Shown in pieces: positions 36,055-44,053 of a DNA stretch of 48,768 nt (position 1 is its first letter; the number at the start of each line of letters is the position of its first letter). Origin of the DNA: Gammaproteobacteria bacterium. Lineage in GTDB: Bacteria; Pseudomonadota; Gammaproteobacteria; Pseudomonadales; Azotimanducaceae. The notes under the pieces are model-generated. The model was not told the DNA's origin, searched no databases, and saw nothing but the letters and a program-made list of their open reading frames with translations. Made by a program: the position numbers and the translations under genes. The stretch covers positions 1 to 48,768 of the forward strand of contig JAPOYV010000070.1 of NCBI GenBank assembly GCA_026706385.1, in the 5' to 3' direction.

Positions 36055-37061
36055 CAGTCGGTTTCCAAGCGAAGCCCATCGACGAATTCGCCAACGCCGT
36101 CTCGCATTGGGTCGCAGACGGGGAGATCGAGTTGAACCCTCGCTCGTTCGACGCACCGTCGCGCGGCGCTTGAATCCAACGCCGCCGTGTTGATCGCGAC
36201 CCCGACGCAGCGGATGGCCTGGTTGGTCAATCGCCCCAGGGCAACCGTTGCGGCGATGACGTCTTCGATCTTCGGCATGGGGTTGGCGACGTTGCGCATG
36301 GTCTTGCGCGTCGGCTCGTGGCAGACCACGAACGCGTCCGGCTGCGTGCCGTGGAGAAGCGCCAAGGTTACGCCAGCGAAGGAAGGGTGGAACAACGAGC
36401 CCTGTCCTTCGACGATGTCCCAATGGTCGGGGTGATTGTCGGGCGACAGCGTTTCGGCGGCACCCGCGGCGAAGTCGGAAACGACGCCGTCTATCGCGAT
36501 GCCGGAGCCTGCGATCAGGATGCCGGTTTGCCCCGTGGCGCGGTACTCGGCATCGATGCCACGGCGGCGCATCTCGCGTTCGATCGCAAGTGCCGCGTAC
36601 TTCTTGCCGACCGAGCAATCCGTGCCGACGGTGAGCAGGCGCTTGCCCGGGCGCTTAGCACCGCTGCCCGTGTGGAATTGGCGATCCGTGTGCCGGACGT
36701 CGAATAGGCGTCGTCCGCGGCGCTTCGCGGCCCGGACGACCTCCGGCAGTTGCGAGAGCCGCGTGTGCAGACCGCTGGCGACGTCGAGGCCGGCGTCGAG
36801 CGCTTCGACGATGGTGCGCTGCCAGGCCTTCGGCAGCACGCCGCCGGGATTCACCGCGCCGATCACCAGCGTCTTGGCACCGCCGGCGGCGGCTTGCTCG
36901 ACCGTCAGCTCGGGCACGCCCAAGTCCGCCTGGCAGCCGGGGAGACGCAGTTGCCCGGCGACGGCCTCGCGTCGCCAGTCGACGATGCCTTGACCGGTCT
37001 TCGCGGCGAGGGCATCGGGCACATCGCCAAGGAACACCAGGTATGGGGTGCGGATCTGCAT
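36054..37061 (-). CDS. dgcN: DgcN-type D-glutamate N-acetyltransferase (DUF1611)
   Basis: A 335-residue DUF1611 protein. The N-terminal Rossmann-like part has GAVNPGGVLPKAW. The C-terminal P-loop-like part has LLTVGTDCSVGKKYAAL, ATGQTGILIAGSG, IVEGQGSLFHPSFAGVTLALLHG (across about 220-243) and VCHEPTRKTM. DgcN acetylates D-glutamate as the first step of a pathway described in marine proteobacteria and haloarchaea. Its stop overlaps the dgcA start. It lies 19 bp downstream of the sulfurtransferase gene, so all may be one transcript. Confidence 0.85.
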   Translation of the reverse strand: MQIRTPYLVFLGDVPDALAAKTGQGIVDWRREAVAGQLRLPGCQADLGVPELTVEQAAAGGAKTLVIGAVNPGGVLPKAWQRTIVEALDAGLDVASGLHTRLSQLPEVVRAAKRRGRRLFDVRHTDRQFHTGSGAKRPGKRLLTVGTDCSVGKKYAALAIEREMRRRGIDAEYRATGQTGILIAGSGIAIDGVVSDFAAGAAETLSPDNHPDHWDIVEGQGSLFHPSFAGVTLALLHGTQPDAFVVCHEPTRKTMRNVANPMPKIEDVIAATVALGRLTNQAIRCVGVAINTAALDSSAARRCVERARVQLDLPVCDPMRDGVGEFVDGLRLETD

Positions 37062-37080
37062 GGGTCGGTTCGGGGCTGCG

Positions 37081-37941
37081 CTACCGCCCAGTTGCCATCG
37101 GCAGCGACTCGTCGCGCACCCACTCGGACATCGAGCCGTCGTAGACGGCCACCTCCTGCTTGCCGCACAGCAGGCAGGCGAACGCGTCGATGGTCGCCGA
37201 GATGCCGCCCCCGCAGTAGGCGATCACCTGCGGCGCGGCCAGCAAGCCCTTGGCTTCGAGGACTTCGGCGAGCGCGTCGTGGTCCTTGAAGTGGCCGCTC
37301 TCGAGGAGGTCGTCGTAGTACACGTTGAGGCTGCCGGCGATGTGCCCCTTGCGGCCGTAGGAGAAGTCGCCTTCTCCCGCATGGATTTCCGGCGACAGGG
37401 CGTTCACGGTGCAGACGTCGGCGTCCCCGATGGCGGCGAGAACGCCGTTCTTGTCAACGAACAGTGCTGGATTCGGGTTCGCCGTGAAATCCCCGCGGGG
37501 GTAGCTCGCTCGATCGGTGGTGATGGGTAGCCCGTGATCGCGCCAGGCTTGCATGCCGCCATCGAGTACGCGCACCCGACCTTGCCCGCAGTAGTGCAGC
37601 AGCCACCATGCGCGGGTTGCCCACATGATGTGACCCGTGCTGTAGAGGACGACCTCGGTGTCGTTTGAGATGCCGAGCCGCCGGAACAGGGCTTCGAGCT
37701 GCGCGACGGGCGGCAGGCTGAAGCCGAGCCCCGTGGAGGTGTCCGAGGCGTCGCGGATCAGATCGAGGAACAGCGCGCCGGGAATGTGCCCGGCGTCGAA
37801 CCGTTCGCGCCCGGATTCGGCGCGGTACCCGGTCGTTGGCGCCGGGGTCAGAAAAACGGTGGCGTCCAGGATCCGCCGGCTTGCCGGATCGGCGCCGAGT
37901 TCGGCGGCTGAGATCAAGTATTCGGGATGGGCATAGGGCAT
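37081..37941 (-). CDS. Two-domain rhodanese sulfurtransferase
   Basis: A 286-residue tandem rhodanese of the thiosulfate/3-mercaptopyruvate type. The N-terminal domain is catalytically dead (STGHIMWATR where the Cys loop would be). The C-terminal domain has the active Cys243 in AYCGGGISAT. RFDAGHIPGALFLD and RKGHIAGSLNV mark the CH2A elements of the two domains. The loop CGGGIS differs from the usual CGTGVT/CRKGVT, so donor preference is open. ATG 37941 has AAGGA upstream. It sits 14 bp after the methyltransferase stop. Confidence 0.9.
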   Translation of the reverse strand: MPYAHPEYLISAAELGADPASRRILDATVFLTPAPTTGYRAESGRERFDAGHIPGALFLDLIRDASDTSTGLGFSLPPVAQLEALFRRLGISNDTEVVLYSTGHIMWATRAWWLLHYCGQGRVRVLDGGMQAWRDHGLPITTDRASYPRGDFTANPNPALFVDKNGVLAAIGDADVCTVNALSPEIHAGEGDFSYGRKGHIAGSLNVYYDDLLESGHFKDHDALAEVLEAKGLLAAPQVIAYCGGGISATIDAFACLLCGKQEVAVYDGSMSEWVRDESLPMATGR

Positions 37942-37955
37942 GAGGTGTCCTTGGG

Positions 37956-38633
37956 TCAGTGGGTCTTGGTGCTCTTGACGACGTTGATGGGGATCGATTG
38001 CCACACGCGAGCCGGACTGAACCCGACTGCGGTCAGAGCGGCCATCTCATCGTCGAGGGGCAGGTAGGTGTCCTCGTCCGCCCAGTCGCGGAAGTGCTGC
38101 CAGGCGCGCGGCTCAGGGATGCCTCTTGCGACCATGTGGGCCGCCCACTCGGCGTAGTCCGCCTGCTGCTGGACCGCATCCGTTGGCATGTTGGCGTCCG
38201 CATTCACGAAGACGCCTTCGGCGTCGAGCGCCGCGTGGATCGCGCCGTAGACGGCCCGCTTCTCGGGGAGCGTTGGCACGTGGTGTAGCGCCAGCGACGC
38301 GACCGCCGCATCGCAGCGGGGGAGGGCACCTTGGAACCTGCGGCGAGTGAACTGCACCCGCGAGCGGAACCGCCGCAGCCGTTCGCGGGCTTGGTCGAGC
38401 ATCTCGCCATCCGTATCGATGAGTTCGACTCGGCAGTTCGGGCAGTGGATGAGCACTGCTTCGCTCAGCGCGCCGGTGCCGGCCCCGAGGTCGAGGACCT
38501 CTTCTGCGGATGACTCGGCCACGCACCGTGCCGTCTGGGCGAGCATGGTCTCGTAGTCGGGGATGAACTGACGGATGCTCGCGTCGTAGGCTTCGACCTC
38601 GACGCGCAGATGCTTAACCACGGAGTGGTCCAT
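37956..38633 (-). CDS. Class I SAM-dependent methyltransferase
   Basis: A 225-residue methyltransferase. Motif I is VLDLGAGTGALSEA (about 46-59), the acidic residue ending strand 2 is in VELIDTDGEML, and motif IV is CDAAVASLALHHVP. The substrate cannot be inferred. I chose ATG 38633 because AGGAGG is directly upstream and the family homology starts there. It is the first gene of the minus-strand cluster and is divergent from the uracil-DNA glycosylase gene (40 bp between starts). Confidence 0.82.
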   Translation of the reverse strand: MDHSVVKHLRVEVEAYDASIRQFIPDYETMLAQTARCVAESSAEEVLDLGAGTGALSEAVLIHCPNCRVELIDTDGEMLDQARERLRRFRSRVQFTRRRFQGALPRCDAAVASLALHHVPTLPEKRAVYGAIHAALDAEGVFVNADANMPTDAVQQQADYAEWAAHMVARGIPEPRAWQHFRDWADEDTYLPLDDEMAALTAVGFSPARVWQSIPINVVKSTKTH

Positions 38634-38673
38634 TGCCTCCTGGTCCCGACGACCGCAAGACGCTAGAGGAACG

Positions 38674-39426
38674 ATGATGCCACGCGGGACGCCGCCAGGC
38701 TCGAAGGCCGGCAAGGGACTGCCGGTGGCGGTGGCACGCCGGCTTGCTCGGGCCGTCGACCGGTGCGTCTTCGGCCCGCCGGTTGCGTGCGTCTACAACC
38801 CGCTCGATTACGCGTTCGTCGCCCATCGGACATACTTGGAACGCTACTGCCGTCGAGGCGCTGACGTCCTGTTGGTCGGCATGAATCCGGGTCCGTTCGG
38901 CATGGTCCAGACCGGTGTACCGTTTGGCGAGGTTGCAGCGGTGCGGGACTGGCTTGGCATCGACGGCGGCGTCGCAAGGCCCGCCATCGAGCATCCGAAG
39001 CGGCCCGTGCAGGGCTTCGCGTGCGGGCGCCGCGAGGTGAGTGGACAGCGGTTCTGGGGCTGGGCGCGGGATCGGTTCGGTACGCCGCGCGCCTTCTTCG
39101 AGGAGTTCTTCGTCTGGAACTACTGTCCGCTCGCGTTCATGGAGGCATCCGGCCGCAATCGCACGCCTGACAAGCTGCCAAGGCACGAGCGGGAACCGCT
39201 CTACGCTGCTTGCGATCGCGCTCTCGCCGACATCGTGCGCTTCCTGGGTCCCCGCCTCGTGCTCGGGATTGGACGCTACGCCGAACAGCGCGCTCGCGCG
39301 GTCCTCGGTGAGACGCGACCGGTGCACGGCGTCCTCCATCCGAGCCCGGCGAGCCCTGTGGCGAACCGGGGCTGGTCCGGCCAATTCGAGGAGCAACTGG
39401 CGAGCCTGGGCGTGTTGACGCCGTAG
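38674..39426 (+). CDS. SMUG1-like uracil-DNA glycosylase
   Basis: A 250-residue base-excision repair enzyme. Motif 1 is GMNPGPFGMVQTGVPFGE with Asn71, the SMUG1 form, and motif 2 is HPSPASPVANRGW with His222. VWNYCPLAFME lies between. It should excise uracil, and perhaps hydroxymethyluracil, from DNA. ATG 38674 follows GAGGAA. SMUG1-type enzymes are scattered in bacteria, where family 1 Ung is commoner. It is transcribed alone. Confidence 0.9.
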   Translation: MMPRGTPPGSKAGKGLPVAVARRLARAVDRCVFGPPVACVYNPLDYAFVAHRTYLERYCRRGADVLLVGMNPGPFGMVQTGVPFGEVAAVRDWLGIDGGVARPAIEHPKRPVQGFACGRREVSGQRFWGWARDRFGTPRAFFEEFFVWNYCPLAFMEASGRNRTPDKLPRHEREPLYAACDRALADIVRFLGPRLVLGIGRYAEQRARAVLGETRPVHGVLHPSPASPVANRGWSGQFEEQLASLGVLTP

Positions 39427-39427
39427 C

Positions 39428-39446
39428 CGGCGGGGCGCCTCCGCCG
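39428..39446. terminator. GC-rich hairpin between convergent genes
   Basis: CGGCGGGG and CTCCGCCG arms (one G-T pair) with a CGC loop fill the gap between the convergent glycosylase and acyl-CoA dehydrogenase genes. There is no T run, so it is at best a weak bidirectional terminator. Confidence 0.3.
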
Positions 39447-39447
39447 A

Positions 39448-41865
39448 TCAGTTCCGTGGCACGTCCCGGAACGGCCCCCGATCCATGCGCGGTTCCTTCG
39501 GCATGCCGAGCACGCGTTCCGCGATGATGTTGCGCTGGATCTCGTCGGTGCCGCCGGCGATCGACGTCGCCGGGACCGAGACGAGAATCTCCGCGATCAG
39601 CCCGTCGAGCGGGCCGTCCTCGCCGCTCAGCATGGCGTCCGCGCCGGCGATCATGGTGTGCACGTGGTTGGCTTGTCGCGCCACGTTGCTCGAGGCGAGC
39701 TTGCCAAGCGAACCTTCGGGGCCTTGGGGTCGGCCCTGCTCCTGGGCGGCGCGAGCACGTCGCGCCGTCCACTCGGCGGACCGGGCCATGGTCAGCAGCT
39801 TGGCGATCTCCTGTCGCACCACGGGGTCGTCCATGCCCCCCGTCGCATTGGCCCGGTCGACGACGAGGTCGACACGGCCAGCGCGCTGCGGGTACCACTT
39901 GTATGGCTCCATCACGGTGGCGATTTCCTGCCGCTCCTCCTCGTAGATGCGGCCGGGCAGGTTGAGTTCGCGGGCTTGGCCTCGGAGACCGTCTGCGCCA
40001 CGGCGCTCATGGGCCAACGTCGTGATCGCAATCTGCCAGCCTTCGCCCGTCTTGCCGACCTGGTTTTCTGGTGGAATGACGGCGTCCGTGAAGAAAACCT
40101 GGTTAAAGGATGCATGACCGTTCATCTGCTTGAGCGGTCGTACTTCGACGCCGGGCTGACGCATGTCGAGGACGAAGTACGACAAGCCCTGGTGCTTTGG
40201 CGAGTCCCAATCGGTGCGCGCGAGGAGCAGCCCATAGTCCGCGTGGTGGGCGCTGGTCGTCCACACCTTCTGGCCGTTGACGATCCAGTTGCTGCCGTCG
40301 AAATCCGCCCGCGTGGTGGCACCGGCAAGGTCCGAGCCGCTGCCGGGCTCGCTGAACAGTTGGCACCAGGTGTCCTCGCCGGTCAGGATGCGCCGCAGGT
40401 AGCTGGCCTTCTGCGCGTCGTTTCCGTGCTCGAGGAGGGTCGCGGCGGCCAACAGTCGAATCCCGGTCTTGGCGACGCCAACCGCGTTGATGCGTGCGAA
40501 CTCGGCTTCGACGACGGGCGCCAGCGCCTGCGGCAGGTCGCGTCCGAACCACTGTCGCGGCCACGTCGGCATGCCCCAGCCGGAGTCGGCGAGATTGCCG
40601 CGCCATGCGACGAGGGACGCGGTCGGGTCCCAGTTGTCGGCCAGCCAGTCGCGCACCTCGCTGCGGAGGGCAGCGGCGTCCGCGCCGTCTGCAGACGGCG
40701 CGACGGGTGCACCGGGTGCAAGGGTCGCTTTGGGCGTCGAGGGGGTGGGGATGCGCCAACGCTGCATCAGTCGCTCGCGGTGGAATGCCGCGTCGCCGAG
40801 GAAGGCTTCCGAACTCTTCGCGCGCTTGTACCAGAGGTGCGTGTCGTTGTCCCAGGTGAAACCGATGCCGCCGTGGATCTGGATGCAGTCCCGCGCGGCA
40901 CGCATGTAGGCGTCGCTGGCGGCCGACTTGGCCAGGCTCGCCAGCGCCGGCAGGTCGGGGTCGCCCTCGGCCGCCGCGGTTGCGGCTTGGTAGGCGGCGG
41001 ACTTGGCCAACTCGACGGTCAGCAGGAGGTCGGCGCAGCGATGCTTGATCGCTTGGAACGAACCGATGGCGCGGCCGAACTGGACCCGCATGTTGGCGTA
41101 TTCCACGGCCGACTCCAGCAACGCCGCGGCCCCGCCGACCATCTCGTTGGCCAGAACGACAGCCGCGAGGTCGAGCGTTCGTGCGAGCGCGGGTCCGGCC
41201 GCGCCTTCGTCGCCGACAAGTCGGGCTTCGACCTGGTCGAAGTCGACCCGGGCCAGCTTGCGCGTGGCATCGACAGTGGTCAGCAGCCGGCGCGACAGGC
41301 CGTCGGCCGTCGCGTCGACGACGTAGAGCGATAGTCCGTCCGCATCGCGACTGCCGGGTCGCCGCGCGGCCACCACCAGCAGATCGGCCATGTGGCCATC
41401 CACGACGAAGCTCTTTGCACCCGACAACCGGCCGTCGCGTACCGTCGCCTCGATGGCCGACGCATCCCAACGGCCCGCCGGCTCGGTAACCGCCAATGCC
41501 GCCAAACGGTCACCGGCGGCGATCGGCGGCAGCAATTCGACCTTGTCCGCTTCGCTACCCGCATTCAGGATCGCGGTGGCAGCCAGCACGGTGGACGAGA
41601 AGTAGGGCGCGCAGAGCAGGGCACGGCCCATTTCCTCGACGACGATCGCCAGTTCTGCTGCGCTGAAGCCTTGGCCACCGTAGCTTTGTGGGATATGGAC
41701 GCCGGACAAGGCCAGGTCGTTGCACAGTCGTTGCCAGACCGACGGGTCGTAGCCGGTGTGCGTGGTCATGAGGCGGCGTACCTCGGTCGTCGGAGACTGG
41801 TCGGCGAGGAACCGCCGTAGCGCGAGCCGGAGCTGCTCCTGTTCGTCGGTGAAAGCGAACGCCAT
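39448..41865 (-). CDS. Double-length acyl-CoA dehydrogenase (two fused ACAD units)
   Basis: An 805-residue protein made of two acyl-CoA dehydrogenase folds. The first (about 1-385) starts FAFTDEQEQLRLALRRFL and ends IQIHGGIGFTWDNDTHLWYK. The second (about 410-800) has MPTWPRQWFGRDLP, TWCQLFSEPGSGSDLAG, WIVNGQKVWTTSAHHAD and ends GGTDEIQRNIIAERVLG. A Pro/Ala-rich linker joins them. Single-chain double ACADs such as FadE34/ChsE3 are known in steroid side-chain oxidation, where only one half carries a full active site. Here the second half keeps the more complete FAD and substrate motifs. ATG 41865 is 2 nt after the hydratase stop, so the two are coupled. Confidence 0.9.
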   Translation of the reverse strand: MAFAFTDEQEQLRLALRRFLADQSPTTEVRRLMTTHTGYDPSVWQRLCNDLALSGVHIPQSYGGQGFSAAELAIVVEEMGRALLCAPYFSSTVLAATAILNAGSEADKVELLPPIAAGDRLAALAVTEPAGRWDASAIEATVRDGRLSGAKSFVVDGHMADLLVVAARRPGSRDADGLSLYVVDATADGLSRRLLTTVDATRKLARVDFDQVEARLVGDEGAAGPALARTLDLAAVVLANEMVGGAAALLESAVEYANMRVQFGRAIGSFQAIKHRCADLLLTVELAKSAAYQAATAAAEGDPDLPALASLAKSAASDAYMRAARDCIQIHGGIGFTWDNDTHLWYKRAKSSEAFLGDAAFHRERLMQRWRIPTPSTPKATLAPGAPVAPSADGADAAALRSEVRDWLADNWDPTASLVAWRGNLADSGWGMPTWPRQWFGRDLPQALAPVVEAEFARINAVGVAKTGIRLLAAATLLEHGNDAQKASYLRRILTGEDTWCQLFSEPGSGSDLAGATTRADFDGSNWIVNGQKVWTTSAHHADYGLLLARTDWDSPKHQGLSYFVLDMRQPGVEVRPLKQMNGHASFNQVFFTDAVIPPENQVGKTGEGWQIAITTLAHERRGADGLRGQARELNLPGRIYEEERQEIATVMEPYKWYPQRAGRVDLVVDRANATGGMDDPVVRQEIAKLLTMARSAEWTARRARAAQEQGRPQGPEGSLGKLASSNVARQANHVHTMIAGADAMLSGEDGPLDGLIAEILVSVPATSIAGGTDEIQRNIIAERVLGMPKEPRMDRGPFRDVPRN

Positions 41866-41867
41866 GC

Positions 41868-42392
41868 CTATGCCACGTATTCGAAGTACGCGTTCGAGAC
41901 GACCACCTGATCGTGGGCATGCGCCTCGAAGACGACACGCCCGTCGCCGTCGGCCCAACCGCGGACCTCGAGGTGTTCATCGAGGAACACCGGCGCGGAA
42001 AAGCGGACCTTGATCCGCTTGAATCGCGTCGGGTCGCCGTCGGCCAGTTCCGCGAGCAGGAGTTGGGCGCAATGCCCGAACGTGCACAGGCCGTGAAGGA
42101 TGGGCGAGTCGAAGCCGCCGAACCGGGCCGAGTCGGGGTCGATGTGCAACGGGTTGTAGTCCCCGGAGAGGCGGTAGATGTGCGCCTGGTTGTCGCCGAT
42201 TCGCACCGTCGCGGTGGCGTCGGGCGCACGATCCGGGACGGTGATCTTCTGCGAATAGGTGGTGCCCGTTCCTTCGAAGGGCTCGATGTCGCCGAGTTGG
42301 CTGACTCCACGTCGGAACGAGCCGTTGACCATCTTCACGTAGACGTCCCCGTCGGCGTCCGTGACGTTGCTCTCGAACTGGACGGTCGGCAC
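41868..42392 (-). CDS. MaoC-type (hydratase 2) enoyl-CoA hydratase, apparently 5'-truncated
   Basis: A 174-residue hot-dog protein with the full hydratase-2 motif YRLSGDYNPLHIDP (Asp78, Asn80, His83) and the following SPILHGLCTFG. Two-domain hydratase-2 proteins are about 280 residues. The present start (GTG 42392) aligns inside the last strands of the first hot-dog domain, so about 100 residues are missing. An in-frame TAA lies four codons upstream, in sequence that belongs to the integrated element. The likely reading is that the element inserted here and cut the gene. The remaining part may be expressed but probably lacks the substrate-binding domain. It is coupled to the double ACAD gene. 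Confidence 0.72.
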   Translation of the reverse strand: MPTVQFESNVTDADGDVYVKMVNGSFRRGVSQLGDIEPFEGTGTTYSQKITVPDRAPDATATVRIGDNQAHIYRLSGDYNPLHIDPDSARFGGFDSPILHGLCTFGHCAQLLLAELADGDPTRFKRIKVRFSAPVFLDEHLEVRGWADGDGRVVFEAHAHDQVVVSNAYFEYVA

Positions 42393-42418
42393 TTCAAACC
42401 CTTAAAATCAATACCTTA

Positions 42419-42448
42419 GACGCCACTGGACGCCAGTGGACGCCAGAC
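42419..42448. repeat. GACGCCA repeats and palindrome at the left edge of the second element
   Basis: Three back-to-back 10-mers (GACGCCACTG, GACGCCAGTG, GACGCCAGAC). The first two create a perfect inverted repeat CCACTGG-ACG-CCAGTGG (42423-42439). It lies between the cut hydratase gene and the integrase gene, where attachment-site core or integrase arm-binding sites are expected. Confidence 0.55.
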
Positions 42449-42493
42449 CAAAGTAACACACGCGAAAACACGCGGCAAAGGAAGGAAATTACC

Positions 42494-43693
42494 ATGCGAA
42501 GCAAGCGACTCACGCCGGCGCGCTGCGAAGGGGCGAAACCGCACAGAAAGACGTACACCCTTGGCGACGGTCGCGACGGGCACGGCCTGGCACTCCGGGT
42601 GCTGCCGACCGGCACCCGGACATGGACGCAACGGCTTTTCCTGGACGGGAAGATCACCAACATCGGATTGGGAGGATACCCGGCTGTCGGCCTCGATGAA
42701 GCCCGCGAAGCGGCACGGCTGAACTGGCACAAGAGCAAGGCGGGCATCGACCCGAGACGACCGCGCAAGCCCAAGGTCGTGCATCCGCGACGGCAGCGCA
42801 TCGAGAACGGAACCGCGACCTTGGACGACTGCCTTGTCGAGACGATAGAGCAACGCCGGCGCAACCAATGGGGCCGTAGCGCCGACAAGCAAGCCAAGGA
42901 CTGGTTGACGACTCGCCGCCACGTTCCCGAGCTGCTAGGCCAGCCCGTCAGCGGGATCCGCTACGGCCAAGCCGCCGAAGCCATCGGGGCGATACGGTCG
43001 CCGATCATCGCCCGGAAGGTGGCGACCCGGCTCGCCCTCTGCGTCGATTGGGCCATCCGGCGCGAACTGCGAGAACTGGCCAACCCGTTCCACGCCATGC
43101 GCGACGAACTGCCGCGGATGCCCCGGCACGAACCAAGGGCCGCGCTTGCCCACAGGGACGTCGCCGGCGTGCTCGACACGTTGCGCGAGTGGGGCGAGTC
43201 GCGCCCCGGCAACGCATCGCGGGCGCTCGCGTTGGAGTTTGTCGTGTTGACCGCCGTGCGGGTGAACGAGGCCTACGGCGCCGAGTGGCGAGAGATTCAG
43301 GGTGACGTGTGGGAGATACCGGCGGGTCGGATGAAGGCGAAGGAACGCCACACCGTGCCGCTGAGCCCGGCGGCGCTGGACGTGCTGCGCCGCGCCCGCG
43401 AACTCGGCGGCGAGTCGCTGGTGTTCCCGTCGCCGCGCAGCGGCACCGAGATGGCATCGTCGCGGGCCGGGGAAGCCCTGCGGGCCATCGGACTGCGATG
43501 CCATGCGCACGGCTTCCGGGCGTCCTTCAGGACGTGGTGCGGCGAGACGGGGGTAGACCGGGAGCTTGCCGAACTCTGCCTAGCGCATCGGATCGGTTCG
43601 ACAACGGAACAAGCCTACTTGCGAAGCGACTACATCGAGCGCCGGCGCACAGTCATGTCAGAATGGGCCGACTACATCACGGGAGAGTATTGA
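42494..43693 (+). CDS. Tyrosine-recombinase integrase of the second element
   Basis: A 399-residue integrase. The DUF4102-type N terminus has GLALRVLPTGTRTWTQRLFL and ITNIGLGGYPAVGLDEAREA. The catalytic domain shows TAVRVNEAYGAEW (Arg256), HAHGFRASFRTW (His-x-x-Arg), LAHRIGSTTEQAYLRSD (His and Tyr). AAGGAAGG lies 8 nt before ATG 42494. It is only distantly similar to the integrase of the left island, so the two elements are independent. It reads rightward into the phage-like genes, and the following gene starts right at its stop codon. Confidence 0.93.
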   Translation: MRSKRLTPARCEGAKPHRKTYTLGDGRDGHGLALRVLPTGTRTWTQRLFLDGKITNIGLGGYPAVGLDEAREAARLNWHKSKAGIDPRRPRKPKVVHPRRQRIENGTATLDDCLVETIEQRRRNQWGRSADKQAKDWLTTRRHVPELLGQPVSGIRYGQAAEAIGAIRSPIIARKVATRLALCVDWAIRRELRELANPFHAMRDELPRMPRHEPRAALAHRDVAGVLDTLREWGESRPGNASRALALEFVVLTAVRVNEAYGAEWREIQGDVWEIPAGRMKAKERHTVPLSPAALDVLRRARELGGESLVFPSPRSGTEMASSRAGEALRAIGLRCHAHGFRASFRTWCGETGVDRELAELCLAHRIGSTTEQAYLRSDYIERRRTVMSEWADYITGEY

Positions 43694-43942
43694 ATGCCCA
43701 AGCCGAGAGAGAACGCCTGTAAGGACTGCGCCTTTTGGATGAAGCCGTCGCAAACCCAAAGCGGGCGGTTTCCCGAAAGGCCGACCCCAAACCGTAATGA
43801 TGACGCACCCCGCGAGTGCCGGCGTCACGCGCCCATCGCGACCCCGCTTTTCCGTAGCATCGACGGTCAGCCGGACTTCGCCGAGCAATATTGGCCGAAG
43901 ACGAGCCCAACCGATTGGTGTGGAGATTTCGAGCACGACTAA
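43694..43942 (+). CDS. Small cysteine-containing phage-type protein, unknown function
   Basis: An 82-residue protein with paired cysteines: CKDCAFW at the start, a single Cys before RRHAP, and DWCGDFE at the end. Small four-Cys proteins of this layout are common in prophages and may bind zinc, but no function is established. The ATG follows the integrase TGA without a gap. Its own stop is inside the left arm of a strong palindrome. Confidence 0.65.
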   Translation: MPKPRENACKDCAFWMKPSQTQSGRFPERPTPNRNDDAPRECRRHAPIATPLFRSIDGQPDFAEQYWPKTSPTDWCGDFEHD

Positions 43943-43968
43943 ATAGTGACCTTTTGGTCACTATTTAG
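43939..43968. repeat. Perfect 13-bp palindrome with TTTT loop
   Basis: CTAAATAGTGACC and GGTCACTATTTAG flank TTTT. The left arm includes the stop codon of the preceding gene. No T run follows on the plus strand, so a simple intrinsic terminator is unlikely. It could be an operator for an element-borne or helper-phage regulator, or an RNA hairpin protecting the upstream message. Confidence 0.7.
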
Positions 43969-43980
43969 ATGGTGGCGTTA

Positions 43981-44011
43981 TTGACCAACAGTTGGTGAAA
44001 AAGACTAACTA
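43981..44011 (+). promoter_or_regulatory. Possible promoter/operator ahead of the head-gene operon
   Basis: TTGACC at 43981-43986 resembles a -35 box and is overlapped by a 13-bp palindrome ACCAAC-A-GTTGGT (43984-43996). TAACTA at 44006-44011 is a poor -10 with 19-bp spacing. The arrangement suggests a repressible or activator-dependent promoter for the capsid operon 40 bp downstream. This is inferred from layout only. Confidence 0.4.
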
Positions 44012-44053
44012 GGCGTAGTATCGGGGTCGGTCCCATTCCTTCGGAACCCGACA

